This document shows, piece by piece, positions 61,335 to 64,000 of a stretch of DNA of 64,000 nucleotides. The stretch's first letter is position 1, and every line of letters starts with the position of its first letter. Under the pieces are notes generated by a model. That model saw only the letters and a list, made by a program, of their open reading frames with translations. It did not search any database and had not been told where the DNA came from. A program made the position numbers and the translations under genes. This DNA is from Gnetum montanum (taxonomy: Eukaryota > Streptophyta > Gnetopsida > Gnetales > Gnetaceae). The stretch covers positions 345,448 through 409,447 of the forward strand of contig MNCI01020454.1 of the NCBI GenBank assembly GCA_015680685.1. The letters are read 5' to 3'.

Positions 61335-63034
61335 ATAAATACATCACATATACAATCTAATGAAAGCAAACCAAAGGATAAGGAGGTACTTCATGATAGG
61401 GTACCTCATCTCAAACTCCATTAATCTTCTCTTCTCCCCTACAAGCAAAGTAAGTCAAGGTAAGCTTCCATCTCTTTGCTTGCTAGTTAATAAGAATGGT
61501 ATTTGGAGTCTAAAATAATTTTTGTCTTGAAAAATGGTGGAATAAATTTTTAGAGCATCCCTTACATTCATTTTTGAGCTTGATTTAATTGGTTCTATGA
61601 AAATATGTGTAGCACTTATTTTGATCTCCTTTGGATCATTATCTTATTAGAGTTTGTCTTGTTTTCAATCTTGTTTAAGCTAAACTTATTGTGATGATCT
61701 GCTTCTAAGCTCATGGCCTTTGAGATATTTTTATTACTTATGAGATTAGTTAAGCCTTTGAAAAATCCTATCAATATTACTGACTGGAGACCTTAGTCTT
61801 CACATTTGAGCTTAATGTTAACCTACAGTTGTAGTGTTTTTGTGATTTCCAAAATTTGTACATTAATAGCCGAAGATAAGCAACACATGTGTAGGGGGAG
61901 CCTATTCCTCATTATCCATCATCATGTTGGAGATCACCAAGGTATGGGGAGTATTTGGAGACTTAAACCAAGAGACATTGAAACAACAAAATATTCCAAA
62001 ATGAGCAAGATAAGGACATAAAGAGGTATTTTTCATTTAAGTGGATGGTTGAGTCTTGAATTTTTGTTTCAATATACTTTGGCATGATTATCATTTTTTT
62101 TTTTTGAAAAATAATTGTATTTGTGGCATTTCCTTGTACAAAAATAAAAATATGCATGTTTCTCTCATGGCTACCATATCCTTTATGTTGATGTTTTCCA
62201 AATTTCTAGCTAAATATAAAGATACAAGTTCTAATGATATAATTGTTTCAATTAGATAGGCTACTTGATCTATATTTGGTCTTTAGAATCAAATTATGTG
62301 TTGGTCCTTTTTGGGTTAGCTGTAGTTCCTTATTTTGAACTGATAAGAGCAAGTCTTGATGTATCATTAGCCCACCTATTTGATATTCAAGCATAAGCTG
62401 AAGTATAAAGTACCTATATTTTATGAAAGAATGTAAATAGTAATATTATTCCTTACAACAATATGAGCAAGAACATGATCATTCTAATTTTGGAAAAGTA
62501 TCCACAATTTTGATTGAAATATGCTTTGAGTAGTTTTCCTTGAGATATACTTCCTAGCTTAAGAATTTAAAATATGGCATGATTGGTTTCACATTGTGCA
62601 GTTGTATTGCTATATTCTCCTTATCATATAGGATATTCCCTAATCATTTTTTGATGTTTCTAAAATAATGAAGAATATTAAAACAGTAAAAGAAACATTA
62701 ACTATAAACTACTAATGACTTATGGATTTAGAGATAGGTTACTTGATCTTCAAGGCTTATACTTCACTTCAAGATTTAAATTTAAATATTACTTGAAAGG
62801 CTTGGATCAACTCTTGAAAAATTTAGGGCAACTCATCTGAGAACTTTATGTTGAAAAATGTGTGCTCTTTAATTGTTCTTACTTAGCTAAATCGTTTTTT
62901 GGAATATGAAATTATGCATACTCTTTAACCAATTTATGTCTCTTATCCTTTTTATTGCTATTCAAAAAGGAGGAGAGACATATGGTTATATTTGTATGAT
63001 CACTAACTCATTTTTATATGTTTTGAACATCACC
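61335..63034 (+). other. Non-coding interior of the copia element
   Basis: Where a full element would have protease, integrase and RT, no motif of any of these was found on either strand. AT-rich, with short chance ORFs. Confidence 0.6.
62964..62976 (+). promoter_or_regulatory. Second polypurine-tract-like sequence
   Basis: aaaaaggaggaga, identical to the tract at 63035, lies 71 bp upstream of it. Confidence 0.5.
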
Positions 63035-63047
63035 AAAAAGGAGGAGA
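63035..63047 (+). promoter_or_regulatory. Polypurine tract of the copia element
   Basis: aaaaaggaggaga next to the right LTR start. Confidence 0.8.
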
Positions 63048-63048
63048 T

Positions 63049-64000
63049 TATGGACCTTTGGGTATGTCAAAACATTAAGAAAAATGCAAACAAAGTTTGT
63101 GTGTATGGTTGTGTGATTATTATGATTGTAGGACCAAGATGAGATGATAATGAATGCACTGATGTAGGCAAAAGGAGAAAGTCATCCACAAGGTTTCAAG
63201 GTCTCATTCACAAAAGAAAATCTCAAAGGAAGAGAATTCATAGAACATGAACAAGAAAAGTTATCATCATTAATGCATGTAGAAATGCAAGATTATGAAA
63301 AAGAAATGAAGAATCCATCATGTAAATGAAGGAGAAGAAAGACATCTTATAGAAATATTAGATGTCTTGGCAAAATTGGAAGATGCATAGATAAAGACGT
63401 CTTCAAGAAATAGTAGATGTCTTTCATCAAGCAAAGACGTCTTCACTAGACAAAGATGTCTTCACAGAATGCATGCCAATTTCAAAAAGGCATCTTTCAC
63501 TAGACAAAAATCTCTTCCCAGAATGAAGATTTTAGAAAGAAATCTTTCCCAAACAAACACGTCTTCCTAGAATAGAGGGAAAATACAGAAAGATGTCTCA
63601 GGCATGAAGAAAACATCTTCCATGACCATTAGCTATTGTTAGCTAGTCATTGCACAAATTCCAAGATGGGTTTCAAAACATGGTAGCTATAAAAAGATAT
63701 CATATGCATTGAGAAATGTGTAAGCTCTTGTATAATCATTATCTAATCATTTTTCAATCATTTTAATAATTGTTTCTTTTCATTATATTATCACTTGACC
63801 ATTGTAAAGTGGGTTGTAACTCAAAGTACAAGGATTAGGAAATTGAGCTGCATTCATTCCTTATACTTGTTCTTCCTTATTTCCATGTAGGGTTGATGTG
63901 CTTCTTACGAGAAGGTATCTTGATTGAGCTTGTCAGGATCCTATGGGATTGAGTGCTTGGTGTTGTGACACAATACTCTTGAGTGGAGCTCAAGATTGTA
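63049..64000 (+). repeat. 3' LTR of the copia element (partial)
   Basis: It starts tatggacc (TG decayed to TA) and aligns with 58515 onward until the window ends. It retains several aagacgtctt palindromes where the left LTR has aagatgtctt. Confidence 0.85.

Larger units (their letters stand above)
58515..64000 (+). mobile_element. Ty1/copia LTR element with gag only (SIRE-like gag), truncated by the window end
   Basis: Left LTR 58515-59701, tRNA-Met primer site at 59704, gag at about 59760-61049, polypurine tract at 63035-63047 and right LTR from 63049 running past the window. Only 3.3 kb separate the LTRs and no protease, integrase or RT motif is visible. The layout matches a gag-only terminal-repeat element that depends on an autonomous relative. 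Confidence 0.8.

Overview
The window is repeat-filled nuclear DNA from a large-genome seed plant. I find no intact host gene, no tRNA, rRNA or CRISPR. Nearly all of it is nested LTR retrotransposons in different states of decay. The plant assignment rests on the lineages present: Ty3/gypsy Tat (with a second RNase H), Ty3/gypsy Athila and a SIRE-like Ty1/copia gag. Premature stops are mostly explained by C-to-T or G-to-A changes, as expected from long-term cytosine methylation. A gymnosperm or another very large plant genome is plausible, but I cannot name a species.

Layout. (1) 1-393 and 9550-10275: a plus-strand Ty3/gypsy integrase split by a 9.1-kb minus-strand LTR element (399-9544, target duplication gcatt). 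That element has a gag and a second, coiled-coil ORF but no pol. (2) 10276-15573: AT-rich sequence, a possible LTR promoter, a scrap that looks like a leucine-rich-repeat gene, and a long LTR-like repeat ending at 14455. A 272-base gap follows at 15574-15845. (3) About 17070-29774: a minus-strand Athila-type element (gag, DLG protease, RT, RNase H, integrase, env-position ORF). Its RT is interrupted by a 3.1-kb solo-LTR-like insertion (23448-26568). (4) From about 29775 to 58514: an old plus-strand Tat-like element ('outer Tat') in which I see gag and protease but no RT or integrase, and which carries a degenerate ~180-200-bp tandem repeat. (5) Inserted in that repeat: a complete 19.2-kb Tat element ('inner Tat', 36052-55248, target duplication aaagg). 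(6) From 58515 past the window end: a Ty1/copia element with LTRs, tRNA-Met primer site and gag only.

The most notable object is inside the inner Tat. Between protease (ends about 42531) and RT (starts about 48102) lies a gene on the opposite strand, 43135-47414. Nine exons join in phase through GT-AG sites, several of them perfect AG|GTAAGT-type donors, to give a protein of about 1,065 residues that I do not recognise. It carries nine in-frame stops, all one transition away from a sense codon, and no frameshift. It has its own TATA-like box, a 40-bp minisatellite in intron 1, and on both sides short repeats ending in TTAAACT that also occur in the element's 3' untranslated region. Antisense ORFs are known in the Tat lineage, and Ogre elements have an intron between protease and RT. 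A large multi-exon antisense gene in the protease-RT interval is, as far as I know, not a standard arrangement.

Insertion order: the gypsy, Athila and outer Tat copies are oldest. The solo LTR, the inner Tat and the copia element came later, each interrupting an older one.
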